Source of the DNA: Prevotellaceae bacterium UBA1716
GTDB lineage: Bacteria > Bacteroidota > Bacteroidia > Bacteroidales > Bacteroidaceae
DNA length: 5,529 nucleotides
NCBI GenBank assembly: GCA_002317225.1
Contig: DCIW01000193.1
Coordinates: 1-5,529, forward strand
Reading direction: 5' to 3'
The position numbers and the translations under genes are program-made. The notes under the pieces are model-generated. The model saw nothing but the letters and a program-made list of their open reading frames with translations. It had not been told where the DNA came from and did no database searches. Shown here piece after piece: positions 4,904 through 5,529 of this stretch (positions are counted from its first letter, which is position 1; each line of letters begins with the position of its first letter).

Positions 4904-5529
4904 TTAGTTCTTATAGTTACGAGTTTGTACCTTGATTGCTTCATACTCGAGTGGCTCCTTGATGAGAGTTGGAGCAGCTGCGTCTGTACCTTCGTACTTC
5001 CAGCAACCTACGTAGAAGAAGTTAGCATCGTCACGCTTAGCTTCACCTTCCTCAGTCTGGTGCTCCTCACGGAAGTGACCACCACAAGATTCCTCACGAG
5101 AGAGGGCATCGTATGCGATGAGCTTACCCATTGTGATGAAGTCGTCGAGGTGGATAGCCTTATCGAGCTCAACGTTGAGACCTTCGCGCTTGCCTGGGAT
5201 GAAGAGGTTAGTGTCGAATTCCTTACGGAGTTCTTCAATCTTCTTGATACCAGTCTCAAGTCCTTCCTTAGTACGACCCATTCCGATGTATTCCCAGCAG
5301 ATGAGACCGAGTTCCTTGTGGATAGAGTCAACAGAACGCTTACCCTTGATGTTCATGAGCTTAGAGATGCGGTCTTCAGTTGCCTTTTCAACAGCAGCAA
5401 ACTCAGGAGCGTCAGTAGAGATGCGAGGCCAGATAGCCTGGTCAGCGAGGTAGTTCTGGATAGTGTAAGGGAGAACGAAGTAACCATCAGCGAGACCCTG
5501 CATGAGAGCAGAAGCACCAAGACGGTTAG
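4904..5529 (-). CDS. frdA: Fumarate reductase/succinate dehydrogenase flavoprotein subunit, C-terminal part
   Basis: This is the last 208 codons of a gene whose 5' part lies beyond the window; full-length homologues have about 640-670 residues. The frame is open to the edge, so the internal Met at 5503 is not the start. The first visible residues, NRLGASALMQGLADGYFVLP, are the conserved GANRLGxxxL segment near the FAD and active site. The rest is the helical C-terminal domain, including the REESCGGHFREEH stretch and KRDDANFFYVG, equivalent to the conserved RxSxGAHxRxD...RDD region of the family. The long Q-T-E-E-G-E-A-K-R form fits the Bacteroidota/epsilon-type three-subunit enzyme. The covalent-FAD histidine and the substrate-binding residues are out of view. 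It lies directly upstream of frdB; a cytochrome b subunit gene (frdC) is expected further upstream, outside the window. Confidence 0.93.
   Translation of the reverse strand, partial: NRLGASALMQGLADGYFVLPYTIQNYLADQAIWPRISTDAPEFAAVEKATEDRISKLMNIKGKRSVDSIHKELGLICWEYIGMGRTKEGLETGIKKIEELRKEFDTNLFIPGKREGLNVELDKAIHLDDFITMGKLIAYDALSREESCGGHFREEHQTEEGEAKRDDANFFYVGCWKYEGTDAAAPTLIKEPLEYEAIKVQTRNYKN

Noticed and set aside
4079..5453. Frames of 61-111 codons overlapping frdB and frdA in other frames or on the other strand
   Set aside because: The frd genes have full family motifs. The overlapping frames are rich in Ser, Leu, Arg and Thr, as expected from shifted reading of codon-biased genes.

Overview
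The window reads as a piece of chromosome from an anaerobic member of the Bacteroidota, most likely Prevotella or a close relative. Four things point there. Start sites lack Shine-Dalgarno sequences and sit behind A-rich leaders. Promoter-like boxes fit the Bacteroides-type TAnnTTTG (-7) pattern. A large periplasmic-propeller/Y_Y_Y/AraC regulator sits beside a secreted glycoside hydrolase. A frdA-frdB pair has the sequence style of fumarate-respiring Bacteroidales. The genus is an inference, since no marker gene is present.

Layout, left to right. Positions 1-263 (minus) hold the first 87 codons of a secreted GH5-type glycanase, cut by the window edge. Positions 264-482 are a regulatory spacer. 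It carries a TAnnTTTG box, a possible 22-codon upstream ORF overlapping the GH5 start, a perfect 18-bp inverted repeat, and a direct repeat of about 21 bp. Positions 483-3287 (minus) encode a 934-residue membrane-spanning one-component regulator: two periplasmic beta-propellers, a Y_Y_Y domain, one membrane helix and an AraC-type DNA-binding domain. Unlike classical hybrid two-component systems (HTCS), it has no histidine kinase or receiver domain. Positions 3288-3463 are a divergent promoter region. Positions 3464-3925 (plus) encode a Bcp/PrxQ-type peroxiredoxin. Positions 3926-4142 are a convergent spacer with a seven-unit, strictly 8-bp-periodic TCGA array, a strong bidirectional terminator and a second hairpin. 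Positions 4143-4898 (minus) encode the iron-sulfur subunit of fumarate reductase/succinate dehydrogenase. It is preceded after 5 nt by the C-terminal third of the flavoprotein subunit (4904 to the window end).

The regulator and GH5 gene run in the same direction and look like a sensor plus its target. The regulator would sense an oligosaccharide in the periplasm and activate the GH5 gene through the repeats just upstream of it. The peroxiredoxin and the fumarate reductase genes are core metabolism (peroxide defence; anaerobic fumarate respiration producing succinate) and are separated from each other by the terminator.

The most interesting points are the kinase-less sensor architecture, the AraC-like 21-bp direct repeat plus 18-bp palindrome next to it, and the 8-bp-periodic TCGA array. 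No CRISPR array, tRNA, rRNA or insertion sequence was seen.
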